A stretch of DNA of 52,927 nt, from assembly GCA_018714045.1 (NCBI GenBank), contig DVNX01000114.1, positions 1 through 52,927 of the forward strand, given 5' to 3'. Below the pieces are notes generated by a model. That model saw only the letters and a list, made by a program, of their open reading frames with translations, did not search any database and was not told the origin of the DNA. Positions 25,401-32,530 of the stretch are shown piece by piece. Numbering within the stretch: the stretch's first letter is position 1; each line of letters begins with the position of its first letter. The stretch is from Candidatus Ornithoclostridium faecavium (GTDB lineage: Bacteria > Bacillota > Clostridia > Christensenellales > UBA3700). The position numbers were made by a program, and so were the translations under genes.

Positions 25401-26362
25401 ACCAGCTTATTGCGTACGACCTGGAGCGCCGTCATCTTTTCAGATACGAAAAGCACGGTCTTGCCCTCGTACAGCAGACCCGCGATTATATTAGTGATCG
25501 TCTGCGACTTGCCCGTACCGGGTGGTCCCTGCAATACGAAGCTGTATCCTTCGGTCGCTAAGGCTATTGCCCTCTGCTGGCTGGAGTCGGCGTCTACGAC
25601 GTTGTTTTCCATTCCCTTTTCCGTTTCAGCCTCTTCGGGAAGTCTCGCTAAATAAGTACCGTCGCCGAGAAGCGCGCTCACCGTCTTGTTTTTGAGCATC
25701 TGCGTTCCGTTTTTCTCTATGTCGAAATACATGCTTATCTTTTCGTAAGAGAACATACCGAGGACGGCGTTTTCTTCCAGTTTCATGCCCGCGCCCGAAA
25801 GTATTTCTTTAACGCTTTCGACGTATTCGCGGTAATCGGTATCCTTGCCGAATGAAGGAAGGTTTATCTTCTCAGTCATGCTGAGCTTATAGTCAAGCGC
25901 GGGATTGAGTATCGCCTCGTCCTCGTATTCGAGAATACTGTACGATTCTTCGCCCGTCTTCTTTATTCGTACGGGTACCAGAAGAAGCGGCGCCTTGCAC
26001 GTCTCTCCTTTATCCTTGTAGACTACGAAATTGAACGCGAGGTAAAGCACGTTTATCCCCCTTTCGTTCATTATCTGCCTGGAATTTTTGAGTATGTAAT
26101 TCAAGACCCTCGTCCTCGGAGACCTCGGATTGTACAGCTCGATCTCGTCCGTTCCGATTTTTTGCTGTCCGTCTCCTTCGAATACGTTAGCGGCGTACCC
26201 TGCGGTATTCCAGAATTTTCTGAAAAGCACCTCTGGATACGGTCTGTTCACGTAAAGAAAGGACTTGCGTTCTTCGTTGAAACTGATCAGCGGATTAGCC
26301 GCGCTCAGATCGATGAGTTTGTTTTGCAGGATTTTCAGATTTCTGGCTTTGCTCACTTGCAT
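22427..26362 (-). CDS. DUF4011-type SF1 helicase fused to a Vsr/DUF559-like nuclease (1311 aa)
   Basis: The N-terminus (LQNKLIDLSAANPLISF) matches DUF4011, which heads a family of UPF1-like SF1 helicases. The Walker A QGPPGTGKSQT is at ~277, the DEAD-box-like Walker B VIFDEASQVLP at ~900, a motif IV-like WHYRSRNERLI at ~984, and motif VI LNVAVTRAK at ~1150. The ~600 residues between the first two motifs form an insert of helices. The last ~100 residues (SKYRIDLAVKR, then VVAIECDG, then DRLRRDVLKNMGWKVYRIWS) are a Vsr/DUF559-like endonuclease of the MTES_1575 type. The start follows GGAGGGGAGA. Such helicase-nucleases recur in defence loci and act on nucleic acid. Confidence 0.9.
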   Translation of the reverse strand: MQVSKARNLKILQNKLIDLSAANPLISFNEERKSFLYVNRPYPEVLFRKFWNTAGYAANVFEGDGQQKIGTDEIELYNPRSPRTRVLNYILKNSRQIMNERGINVLYLAFNFVVYKDKGETCKAPLLLVPVRIKKTGEESYSILEYEDEAILNPALDYKLSMTEKINLPSFGKDTDYREYVESVKEILSGAGMKLEENAVLGMFSYEKISMYFDIEKNGTQMLKNKTVSALLGDGTYLARLPEEAETEKGMENNVVDADSSQQRAIALATEGYSFVLQGPPGTGKSQTITNIIAGLLYEGKTVLFVSEKMTALQVVRNKLVKVGLGDYCLELHSQKANKKEFIRSIKEVLVLDKEEYTHSEGDKVRSERNRSGRKLSGYSEALATELPELGMTVYDLFGAYTAYIDVADVDFTISDIKSRTPEMLEETLSLIERYALCCKDGGDPCCSSSPWAYLKDGIGKGDREKVVSLLGRIKTTAGRLVAAGNMFRDYGIAFEYPFDNYGIKKFIEALSAYDGITPKFFEESYRKEAIKALKEYIEAKRENDELAVRTGMYFDDGVLLLDVQAMKSRLSGYSFFARLFGKSYRNDMNALWSHALPGVERQGYASTCVRLGELVARKASDARLRSAEEKLEMLGLTSDDVKDAEKIERFHALIGRCDAVDSARFRDMSVRELNRAKTEIISTGEELDAVLRDLEAEMTEAMEIFTSFVSTDSSFSDIEEGAKGLLSAVADFGSYVEKRDIALMLKRTGDDKFINAAATAGVSPEEWKNCYKKLFYSQWIEEVRYSFPALYGFTAEGQNEAVRDFCRADEIGFAAAQREIPGKLNSERDVVPESLKEEYDKDKADFIHESELKRGKKSIRTLLKDMPEFIQKLKPCFMMSPLSVSSYLSDTAIKFDVVIFDEASQVLPEDAMCSIFRGKQLIVVGDSQQMPPSNLFASGIDSLEDEEDDECETRSETEDLGESILELSARVMDGISLKWHYRSRNERLIAFSNANFYYGNLQTFPGVAATTEDYGVEHVYVPDGVYVRRDKNNPIEAEKVADLVFEHMKKHPERSLGVVAFGLKQRDTVENMINRRRAALTDPDEIAAANEFFSETKDEPFFVKNLETVQGDERDTIIFSMGYGKDEEGKFAQRFGPLNNKGGERRLNVAVTRAKINVKLVTSVHAGEVVVTDKSSEGTRLLKAYIDYAENPGRASGAYDVGGSIVRSVEDDVYEFLVAEGFEVERNVGASKYRIDLAVKRPGSGEYVVAIECDGRGYQRTKNTRDRDRLRRDVLKNMGWKVYRIWSAEWIADREEEKNKLVGFVTLALA

Positions 26363-26408
26363 TCTCCCCTCCGCGCGATGCGCGGCGATTATAAGCTTTA
26401 CGCCATAT

Positions 26409-26438
26409 ATGATAGCACGTTAACCGGTCGTTTTACAA
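26409..26438 (-). promoter_or_regulatory. Possible promoter of the helicase gene
   Basis: Minus strand TTGTAA (26438-26433), an 18-bp spacer and TATCAT (26414-26409), about 45 bases before the helicase ATG. It is weaker than the other promoters in the cluster. Confidence 0.4.
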
Positions 26439-26497
26439 CACAATTACGTCAAATGAAAGTAAAATATTTCGAAAAGTTATTAGAGACAAATAAAAAA

Positions 26498-26517
26498 TCC
26501 CCGTCAGCAGGCGGGGA
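26498..26517 (-). terminator. Terminator of the SLC13-type permease gene
   Basis: TCCCCG (26498-26503) pairs with CGGGGA (26512-26517). On the minus strand the stem is followed by six T. It insulates the helicase operon from read-through. Confidence 0.8.
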
Positions 26518-26541
26518 ACAAATAACGTTGAAGATATGCGT

Positions 26542-27864
26542 TTACAAAACCGCGTAACAGGTCAGATATCCGAAGCCCGTGAGTATAAGCAGGAAGCCGA
26601 AATTGAGCGCGAGGAAAAGCAGCACGTATTTTTTCGTATCGCCCGGCATCAGCTTGCGGTATGTATTCAGCGTTATGAGGCTGGCGAGCGAAGCTATCGG
26701 GGTGCCCAGTCCTCCCAGATTGACCGCAATGAGGAGTCGCGCATAGTCGGTCGTGAAACGTGAAAGAAGTACCGCGCTGGGCACGTTGCTTATCACCTGA
26801 CAGGAAAGCACGCCGAACGCGAGCGGATCTATCTCCATAAGTTTGCCGAGAAATTGCTGAACGGGCTCTATTCTCGCCATGTTTCCCGAAAACACGAAGA
26901 ACGCGCAGAAAGTGAGAAGCAGACCGTAATCGACTTTGAGTATCGCTTTGAAATCGAGAAGAAGAAGCGCGACCGTGACCGCGAGAAGCCCCCAGTAGTA
27001 CGGAAATATGCGGAATACTATGAGAACGGAAACGACGAAAAGCACGCCGTATGCCGCCGCTCTCCACGCTTTGGGAGCAGGTTTTTTCTGGGTCGCGACC
27101 TCTACTTTTTCGGGTTTCACGAAAAAGCAGGTGCCCAGAATGAGCAAAAACGCCGCAGCGAACGGAAGCGCCATTATCTTGAAAAATTCAGCGGCGCCTA
27201 TACTGAAAAACGAATACAGATACAGGTTCTGAGGATTGCCGAAGGGAGTAAGCATACCTCCCAGATTTGCGGCGATATTCTGCATTATGAATGTGAACGC
27301 CATGTATTTTTTACCGTTGCACGATTCAAGAACGAAATACCCGAGAGGAAGGAAGGTCACGAGCGCCATGTCGTTAGCCATTATCATAGAGCCGAAATAC
27401 GTAACGAATACCAGCGATATTATAACGGTCCTTATGCTTTTGAAGCGCCTGACGATGACGTCTGCGAGCCATACGAAAAAGCGGATATTCTTGAACGCCG
27501 CTACGACCGCGAGAGTACAGAAAAGACAAGACAAGGTGCGCCAGTCGAAATATCCCGCGTACTCTTCGTCGAACGGCACGAAGAAACAGGTCACAGCCGC
27601 CGCTATTATAGCTATTATCAGCACCGCGTTGGCTTTTAAAAAATTCTTTACGTCCTGCTTTCTGAAAAGCTTGCGTATACGCGTCCTTTCAGCGTGGGCT
27701 TCGCTTCCCTTCAGCGGCTCTTCCAGATCTGCGCCGCTTGCTACGTCGCGAATAGCTTCGCCGTGTGCGTTTTCTTTTTCGCGCTCTCCTTCAGCTTCTG
27801 AAAAATTCGTTTGTCCGTGTTCGTTATCCGCAGTATCGTCGGTCTTGGGTCTCTCCTCTTCCAT
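26542..27864 (-). CDS. SLC13/ArsB-NhaD-type anion permease (440 aa)
   Basis: An unusually long, charged N-terminal tail (about 75 residues) precedes ten or more hydrophobic helices. Two re-entrant-type motifs of the ion transporter superfamily are visible: MQNIAANLGGMLTPFGNPQN in the first half and ISNVPSAVLLSRF with NLGGLGTPIASLASLI in the second. These internal repeats carry the substrate and Na+/H+ sites in SLC13, CitM, ArsB and NhaD proteins. A Na+- or H+-coupled dicarboxylate or oxyanion carrier is likely, but the substrate cannot be chosen. It is a single-gene unit with its own promoter (27900-27928) and terminator. Confidence 0.8.
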   Translation of the reverse strand: MEEERPKTDDTADNEHGQTNFSEAEGEREKENAHGEAIRDVASGADLEEPLKGSEAHAERTRIRKLFRKQDVKNFLKANAVLIIAIIAAAVTCFFVPFDEEYAGYFDWRTLSCLFCTLAVVAAFKNIRFFVWLADVIVRRFKSIRTVIISLVFVTYFGSMIMANDMALVTFLPLGYFVLESCNGKKYMAFTFIMQNIAANLGGMLTPFGNPQNLYLYSFFSIGAAEFFKIMALPFAAAFLLILGTCFFVKPEKVEVATQKKPAPKAWRAAAYGVLFVVSVLIVFRIFPYYWGLLAVTVALLLLDFKAILKVDYGLLLTFCAFFVFSGNMARIEPVQQFLGKLMEIDPLAFGVLSCQVISNVPSAVLLSRFTTDYARLLIAVNLGGLGTPIASLASLITLNTYRKLMPGDTKKYVLLFLALNFGFLLILTGFGYLTCYAVL

Positions 27865-27899
27865 ACCTCTTGTCCCTCTTGCTTCCGTTTTACGAGATG

Positions 27900-27928
27900 A
27901 GTATATACCTTTATTCGCACGCGGTCAA
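27900..27928 (-). promoter_or_regulatory. Promoter of the SLC13-type permease gene
   Basis: Minus strand TTGACC (27928-27923), a 17-bp spacer and TATACT (27905-27900). Confidence 0.75.
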
Positions 27929-28016
27929 ACGTTTTGCTTAAATATAACTTTGTCCGAGCGCAATAAATCCTGCCTGAACTTCGGCGCGTCAGAATTATAT
28001 TCAAGCCCGTAAAAAA

Positions 28017-28035
28017 ACGCCGCGGTCTGCGGCGT
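28017..28035 (-). terminator. Terminator of the nitroreductase/zinc-ribbon operon
   Basis: ACGCCGC (28017-28023) pairs with GCGGCGT (28029-28035). On the minus strand the stem is followed by seven T. Confidence 0.85.
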
Positions 28036-28040
28036 GATTT

Positions 28041-28574
28041 TCATTCAGACCGTTGTATCTCCTCTACGGTCGCTTCTCTTACGAATCCGCAGTACGGGCA
28101 TCTTACCTTCCCGTCAGCATATTCCATTATCGCGTTGCAGGAAGGACACTTTCCGACGTATACCCTTTCCTTTGGTCTCTCCTTTTTGCTCGCGTAGACG
28201 AGAGTCTCTCCGTCGAATGCGTAACCCGCAAGATATCTCTTTTCTATAAGCTTGCGTATATCTGCGACTATCTTGTTCTTGGGTTTGCCGAACTGCGCGA
28301 CGAGAGCGTCGACCGTCACCGTGCCTTCGCATTCTATCGCGCCGACGAGAGCGGCGCGGAATTTCGCCTCTCCGTACATTACCCAACCCAGAGGACAGCC
28401 GTAAAAACCGAGTACCGTAAAAGCAATGCCTGCGCCCAGCAATACGCCTATCTTGTTGGTCGCGCCGAGCACGATCATAGGTACGCCGCCAACGAGCATT
28501 ACCGAAAGAACGATAGCTATCCAGAAATTCTTGTTTGCGCCTTTAGCGGCGTTTCTTATATTCTTATCTTCCAT
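28041..28574 (-). CDS. Membrane protein with winged-helix-like segment and zinc ribbon (177 aa)
   Basis: The start is set at the ATG at 28574, twelve bases behind the nitroreductase stop; the longer frame would run into that gene. Two hydrophobic helices (FWIAIVLSVMLVGGVPMIVL and GVLLGAGIAFTVLGFYGCPL) come first. A segment like a small winged helix follows (GTVTVDALVAQFGKPKNKIV, then IRKLIEKRYLAGYAFDG). It ends in a CPSC...CPYC zinc ribbon. No clear ribosome binding site is present, so translation may be coupled to the nitroreductase. The function is unknown; the layout suggests a membrane-bound regulator or envelope assembly factor. Confidence 0.75.
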   Translation of the reverse strand: MEDKNIRNAAKGANKNFWIAIVLSVMLVGGVPMIVLGATNKIGVLLGAGIAFTVLGFYGCPLGWVMYGEAKFRAALVGAIECEGTVTVDALVAQFGKPKNKIVADIRKLIEKRYLAGYAFDGETLVYASKKERPKERVYVGKCPSCNAIMEYADGKVRCPYCGFVREATVEEIQRSE

Positions 28575-28585
28575 ATACAATGCGG

Positions 28586-29110
28586 TCAGGACAAATAGAC
28601 CGCTATCTCCTCCATAGCTTTTCTGCGGCGCGGCGGCTGTTCGCACGCGGGATATCCCAGCGAAATTATAAGTTTCGTCTTTTCTCCGACGGCAGTATTC
28701 AGAAGTTTGTCTACCGCTTTCGTCTTCACCCAGCCGATGATACAGGTGCCCAGTCCCAGTTCAGCCGCTTTAAGACAAAAACTCTGAACGGCTATGCCCA
28801 GATCTATCGACGAAAAATCCTGGTGCTTTATCTTGTCGGCAAACTTATCCACTATCCTCGGTTTTACCGTGACCGCAATAAGCACGGGCGCTTCGTCAGT
28901 AAACGCGTTCGCACCGAAAAGCTGAGTTTCCTTAGCGATCGCCGCTTTAAGGTCTCCCCTCGTCACATAGAACTTCCACGGCTGTTTATTGAGCGCGGAA
29001 GGCGCCAGTCTCGCGCATTCGAGGCACTGCTCGATAAGCCCGTTCCCGACTTCCTTATCCTGATATTTCCTGCAACTGAATCTGCTTTCGCACGCTTCGC
29101 TTACGCCCAT
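28586..29110 (-). CDS. Nitroreductase family FMN flavoprotein (174 aa)
   Basis: The FMN-binding signature is present: ESRFSCRKYQDKEV near the N-terminus, then LECARLAPSALNKQPWKFYV, FSSIDLGIAVQSFCLKAAEL-type dimer helices, and LGTCIIGWV. The size is that of small nitroreductase-fold oxidoreductases, which reduce nitro compounds, quinones or flavins with NAD(P)H. I chose the ATG at 29110, six bases after GGGG, because further upstream in-frame starts fall on the promoter. It is the first gene of a two-gene operon. The physiological substrate is not evident. Confidence 0.88.
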   Translation of the reverse strand: MGVSEACESRFSCRKYQDKEVGNGLIEQCLECARLAPSALNKQPWKFYVTRGDLKAAIAKETQLFGANAFTDEAPVLIAVTVKPRIVDKFADKIKHQDFSSIDLGIAVQSFCLKAAELGLGTCIIGWVKTKAVDKLLNTAVGEKTKLIISLGYPACEQPPRRRKAMEEIAVYLS

Positions 29111-29144
29111 ACTCATCCCCGCAAGATAATATATTCTTATTTTA

Positions 29145-29173
29145 ATTATAATAGCGCGCACGGACTTTGTCAA
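29145..29173 (-). promoter_or_regulatory. Promoter of the nitroreductase operon
   Basis: Minus strand TTGACA (29173-29168), a 17-bp spacer and TATAAT (29150-29145), perfect consensus. Confidence 0.85.
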
Positions 29174-29594
29174 TACGGCTTTTCCCCGTCAGTCGTCACA
29201 TTTTCAGATCGCGAATACGACGCAAAGTCATTCCGTCTTTGATTGTTATGCGGCAAGATTATGCGGATATCGCTATTTTTCTTCAGAAACGCGTCTGCTT
29301 TAAAACAGACAATATGCCGCATTTTTTACCCTTGCCGCACCTCATAAAATACAGACGTCGCGCACTCACCCTCGTCGCGCACTCACCCTATTTATTGCTT
29401 TTGACCTGTGCGGCAACCCGTACATCGTACATATAGTTTATAATACTACATTTTTAAGAAAAATGTACTAAAAAATTATTTTTAGTGAGCGTTTGTATAT
29501 GAAAACATATCGATTTACGGCGTTTTATACGATTTATAAGCTTTTTTGCGCTTTATAATACGGTTTTACATTCGTATCAGCAACTCGATTTCGT
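29174..29594. other. Intergenic stretch between divergent operons
   Basis: No gene is supported. It contains TGCGGCAAG (29249-29257) and its inverse CTTGCCGCA (29331-29339), a GTCTG/CAGAC hairpin at 29293-29310, and a 17-bp tandem duplication at 29356-29389. Confidence 0.5.
29356..29389. repeat. 17-bp perfect tandem duplication
   Basis: CGTCGCGCACTCACCCT occurs twice back to back (29356-29372 and 29373-29389), in non-coding DNA. Confidence 0.9.
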
Positions 29595-29623
29595 TTGACA
29601 GTATATATTTTTAATGCTAAATT
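29595..29623 (+). promoter_or_regulatory. Promoter of the O-antigen-ligase-like gene
   Basis: TTGACA (29595-29600), a 17-bp spacer and TAAATT (29618-29623). It rules out the upstream TTG start for the gene and leaves a leader of only a few bases before the ATG at 29634. Confidence 0.6.
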
Positions 29624-29633
29624 TATAAACATA

Positions 29634-31028
29634 ATGGTCAAAAATATGTATAAAACGGTTTCAAAACCCGTAATAAAGCAATTATTCAGTTCCGACCTTT
29701 CGATGATGACGCAGGTCGTGGTCGCTACGTTGGCTTTTATTTTCAACTGCGTTCCTCTGACGATAATATTCTTCTCTTTTTATCTCTCTCTCCTGCTTTT
29801 GCTGAGCGACGATATAACTCCCGCAATACTCCCCGTATGCCTTCTTTCAATGTCGCTGACCGGGCAATACGGAAGCAAGCCCGAAGACTACTTTCCTTAT
29901 ATTCCGTGCGTAGTCGTGCTTATAATCTGCGCCGTACTTCATTTCGTATTTTATCCGCCCGTATTCAGGCGCGGAAAAATGCTGTTTCCTTCGATAGCGG
30001 TAGCGGCGGCTCTTATGACGGGAGGACTTTTCACCATAAGCGCAAAGGACTATTTCGCGCCCGTCACTCTTTACTATACTCTCACTCTCGGCGTCGGAAT
30101 GACGGCGGCATGCCTTATAATTTATTCATATACCCGCCCTTCGGTTCCGCTGAAAGTACAGCTTTCCTCTCAGATGAGTTACTTTACGCTCGCAGCCGTG
30201 CTCATTCTGTTTTCAATGATACTGCCCTTTATAGCGAAAGGTAAATTCAACTGGTATTTCAGCTGGAAAAACACGCTGACTACGTTTTTGCTGCTGTCGG
30301 CTCCCTTCCCTTTTTATGTCGCGGCTAAAGAAGGCTTCGGGATAAAGGCGTGGGCGCATTTCTTGCTGGGTTGTACGGGTTACGGCGCGGCGATACTGTC
30401 TTTTTCTCGCGGAGGCATGCTGTTCGGCGGCATAGCACTTTGCGTATGCGTCGTCGCGTGCTGCATACTTTGCGAAAAACGAAACAGGATAGTTTACATA
30501 ACCGTTGCCGTTCTGGGCGCAACGGCAGCGATCGCTCTGGCTTTTTCGAGCGGTCTTATAAAATCTTTGCTGTCAGAAATGCACGTTTCGTCAAACGAAA
30601 CAAGGGTAAAACTTTGGAAAGAAGCGGTGAGCAATTTTCTTAAAAACCCGATTTTCGGCGCGGGCGTAGGTTTCCGCGGTCAGTATTTCAACCCGCAGAC
30701 GGGCAATATGTACTGGTACCACAGCACTCCGTTTCAGATAATAGGAACGGCGGGGCTTATCGGCGTAGCGGCATACGGCTATATGTACATTGTCAAATTA
30801 AAGATCGTATTCAGCGACAAAACGCTTTTCAACGTGTTTTTCGCCATTGCGTTTTTAGGATTCGAAGCATACCAGCTGGTGGACGCGGGCAATTTCGTAC
30901 CAATACCCTTCGTCTTGCTGGTGACTCACATGTTTATAATCGCGGAAAGCGTTTCCGGGTCGCCGTCCGAGGAAGAACGCATCCCGTCGTTAAAGGAGAA
31001 AAAAATTGAAAACCCGCAATTACGTTAA
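29634..31028 (+). CDS. O-antigen ligase/polymerase-like membrane protein (464 aa)
   Basis: About 12 hydrophobic helices are present, with a loop before the last ones that carries FLKNPIFGAGVGFRGQYF and then MYWYHSTPFQIIGTAGLIG. This matches the Wzy_C/WaaL domain, where conserved Arg and His act on lipid-linked sugars at the outer face of the membrane. It may join or polymerise cell-surface glycans. The start is taken at the ATG at 29634; an ATG four codons later is possible. A TTG start at 29595 is rejected because it is the -35 box. The next gene starts inside its end by 23 bases. Confidence 0.8.
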   Translation: MVKNMYKTVSKPVIKQLFSSDLSMMTQVVVATLAFIFNCVPLTIIFFSFYLSLLLLLSDDITPAILPVCLLSMSLTGQYGSKPEDYFPYIPCVVVLIICAVLHFVFYPPVFRRGKMLFPSIAVAAALMTGGLFTISAKDYFAPVTLYYTLTLGVGMTAACLIIYSYTRPSVPLKVQLSSQMSYFTLAAVLILFSMILPFIAKGKFNWYFSWKNTLTTFLLLSAPFPFYVAAKEGFGIKAWAHFLLGCTGYGAAILSFSRGGMLFGGIALCVCVVACCILCEKRNRIVYITVAVLGATAAIALAFSSGLIKSLLSEMHVSSNETRVKLWKEAVSNFLKNPIFGAGVGFRGQYFNPQTGNMYWYHSTPFQIIGTAGLIGVAAYGYMYIVKLKIVFSDKTLFNVFFAIAFLGFEAYQLVDAGNFVPIPFVLLVTHMFIIAESVSGSPSEEERIPSLKEKKIENPQLR

Positions 31029-31854
31029 ACTGAAGCAACTCGCTCCCGTCCAGCGCAGACAGGTACTTTTCCTTGCCGCGCTGTACGGCGTCATGAGCCT
31101 GATATCCGTCGTCATGCTGATATACTACAACTGCATCGGGGATCCGTACAAACGCACGGCGAACTGCGTGAATACCGCTGTTGCCGTATGGTTTCCTTTT
31201 ATCGCGGAAAGGTTGCTTAAGCACCGCTTTTCTTTTTTCCAGCATATGGTATACGCATTCATAATGCTGACGTCGTGCATGATCGGATCGGTATTTTACG
31301 TATTCGAGTTGTGGGCTCCGTACGATAAGCTTGCGCACGGTACAAGCGGCTACCTTTTGATGATATTCATCATGGGCATACTGGCGTACTTTATAAAAGA
31401 TTTCGAAAAAATTAACGCACCCGTGTTGATAATGATAATGTTTGCATTCAGTCTGGGCACAGCCTGCGCGTGGGAAGTCATAGAATTTCTGTTCGACTGG
31501 CTTCTTGGTCAGAACGGTCAGGGTTACGTCTCAGACGAAGTGTTGAAGAAGATAGCAGAGCAAGGTTATACGGGCATACGCGCCAACTGGGAAAAGCTTA
31601 AATACGTGGGGGTACTGGATACCGACACGGATATGGCAGTCCATACCGCGGGCTCTCTCGTCTTCTCTCTTCATTTCCTTCTCCACAGGCTGACGGGACG
31701 CAACCTTCTTATGGGAACGCTCATCAAAGACGCGCCCGCAACTGAAATGAATACCCCGTTTCAGACTCAGACAGATAAGTCGGACAATGAAAATTCCCTC
31801 GGTAAAGTTTCCGACGATACGCTTTCAGAAGCGAAAGAAAACAAGGCTGAATAA
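31006..31854 (+). CDS. Polytopic membrane protein, DUF2238/YjdF-like (282 aa)
   Basis: The TTG at 31006 follows AAAGGAG at good spacing and lies within the end of the ligase-like gene, so the two are coupled. Seven or so helices are visible. Conserved polar motifs inside them are KLAHGTSGYL, ACAWEVIEFLFDW and the late LDTDTDMAVHTAG, the pattern I associate with DUF2238 membrane proteins. The role is unknown; coupling suggests a function with the ligase-like protein. The last ~45 residues are hydrophilic and Asp/Ser/Lys-rich. A terminator follows at 31899-31924. Confidence 0.75.
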   Translation: MKTRNYVKLKQLAPVQRRQVLFLAALYGVMSLISVVMLIYYNCIGDPYKRTANCVNTAVAVWFPFIAERLLKHRFSFFQHMVYAFIMLTSCMIGSVFYVFELWAPYDKLAHGTSGYLLMIFIMGILAYFIKDFEKINAPVLIMIMFAFSLGTACAWEVIEFLFDWLLGQNGQGYVSDEVLKKIAEQGYTGIRANWEKLKYVGVLDTDTDMAVHTAGSLVFSLHFLLHRLTGRNLLMGTLIKDAPATEMNTPFQTQTDKSDNENSLGKVSDDTLSEAKENKAE

Positions 31855-31898
31855 ACAAAATATATATCCCGTCACGTAGTGATAAAAACACGACTTTT

Positions 31899-31924
31899 AA
31901 AAGCGAAAGCATCCTTTCGCTTTT
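31899..31924 (+). terminator. Terminator of the ligase-like/DUF2238-like operon
   Basis: AAAAGCGAAAG (31899-31909) and CTTTCGCTTTT (31914-31924) form an 11-bp stem with a four-base loop, ending in T. Confidence 0.85.
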
Positions 31925-32084
31925 ATATTAGTAATTGACCGACGCGCCGATAAATTATTCGTAAAGATTGCGGGATTAAAGCAAAAATCAGCCCGCGACC
32001 CGCTTTTTACATAAATTTATCTGAAATATACATAAGCATATCGACTTTAATCTGAAATTTTGCTTGTTTTATCGTTAAAATATG

Positions 32085-32113
32085 TTGACAACGCAGTAAA
32101 ACGGTGATAGATT
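32085..32113 (+). promoter_or_regulatory. Promoter of a candidate small RNA
   Basis: TTGACA (32085-32090), a 17-bp spacer and TAGATT (32108-32113). No open reading frame follows; a terminator-like hairpin does, about 100 bases on. Confidence 0.65.
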
Positions 32114-32118
32114 ATATA

Positions 32119-32249
32119 CGTATCGGTACTGTTTATGCATAAAACGGATAAAACCGTAAACATGCCTGACGTATCCGACATCTTTCTCTCTTCGGCTTTA
32201 TGCCGAGCTTCCACAAACCGTCCCTCTCCTCCCAGAGGGGCGGCTTTTG
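32119..32249 (+). ncRNA. Candidate structured small RNA (~130 nt)
   Basis: A promoter is followed by three local hairpins and a terminator with no gene. GTTTATGCATAAAAC lies at 32131-32145, ACGG/CCGT at 32144-32157 (mutually exclusive in part), and TCGGC/GCCGA at 32192-32206. A 10-bp terminator stem (32218-32227 with 32234-32243) is followed by CTTTT. No known RNA family is recognised. It might be a trans-acting sRNA or a leader whose downstream gene was lost, since an acetyltransferase scrap follows. Confidence 0.5.
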
Positions 32250-32261
32250 TATCGATACCGT

Positions 32262-32363
32262 GTTATTGGCGCGGGAAGCGTGGTCACTAAGGATGTACCG
32301 TCGGGCGTTATCGCGGCGGAAAATCCGTTCTTAGCATCCGTCCGATTACTGCGACATGAATAA
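32262..32363 (+). pseudogene. 3' fragment of a hexapeptide acetyltransferase gene
   Basis: One plus-strand frame reads VIGAGSVVTKDVPSGVIAAE, then NPF, and ends in TAA at 32361. This matches the C-terminal hexapeptide-repeat region of the intact acetyltransferase at 38493-39101 (VIGAGSVVTKDIPSGVVAAG, then NPC). Nothing upstream in the frame continues the homology. It is a remnant of a second maltose/galactoside O-acetyltransferase gene. The stretch 32364-32490 shows nothing else. Confidence 0.8.
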
Positions 32364-32490
32364 TGACGAACGCTGCGGCAGGCTGAGGTTTTCAGGTCTT
32401 CTCAATGAGCGTACATACCGCGGTTTTTCTTTGCCCTGCCGCTAAGCGGCTGTCGGCGTTTCATTTAAGCGAGCCATTTCAAATAAAAAA

Positions 32491-32510
32491 ACGGCGGCAA
32501 TTGCCGCCGT
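32491..32510 (-). terminator. Terminator of the ABC exporter operon
   Basis: A perfect palindrome of ACGGCGGCAA and TTGCCGCCGT, followed on the minus strand by seven T. Confidence 0.9.
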
Positions 32511-32530
32511 GATTTTTTGCGTTGTCCGAC

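Noticed and set aside
29111-29173. N-terminal extension of the nitroreductase
   Set aside because: It would start in the -35 box of a perfect consensus promoter, and the family fold begins at the chosen start.
29595-29633. TTG start extending the O-antigen-ligase-like protein by 13 residues
   Set aside because: The TTG is the first part of a TTGACA -35 box with a -10 box downstream.
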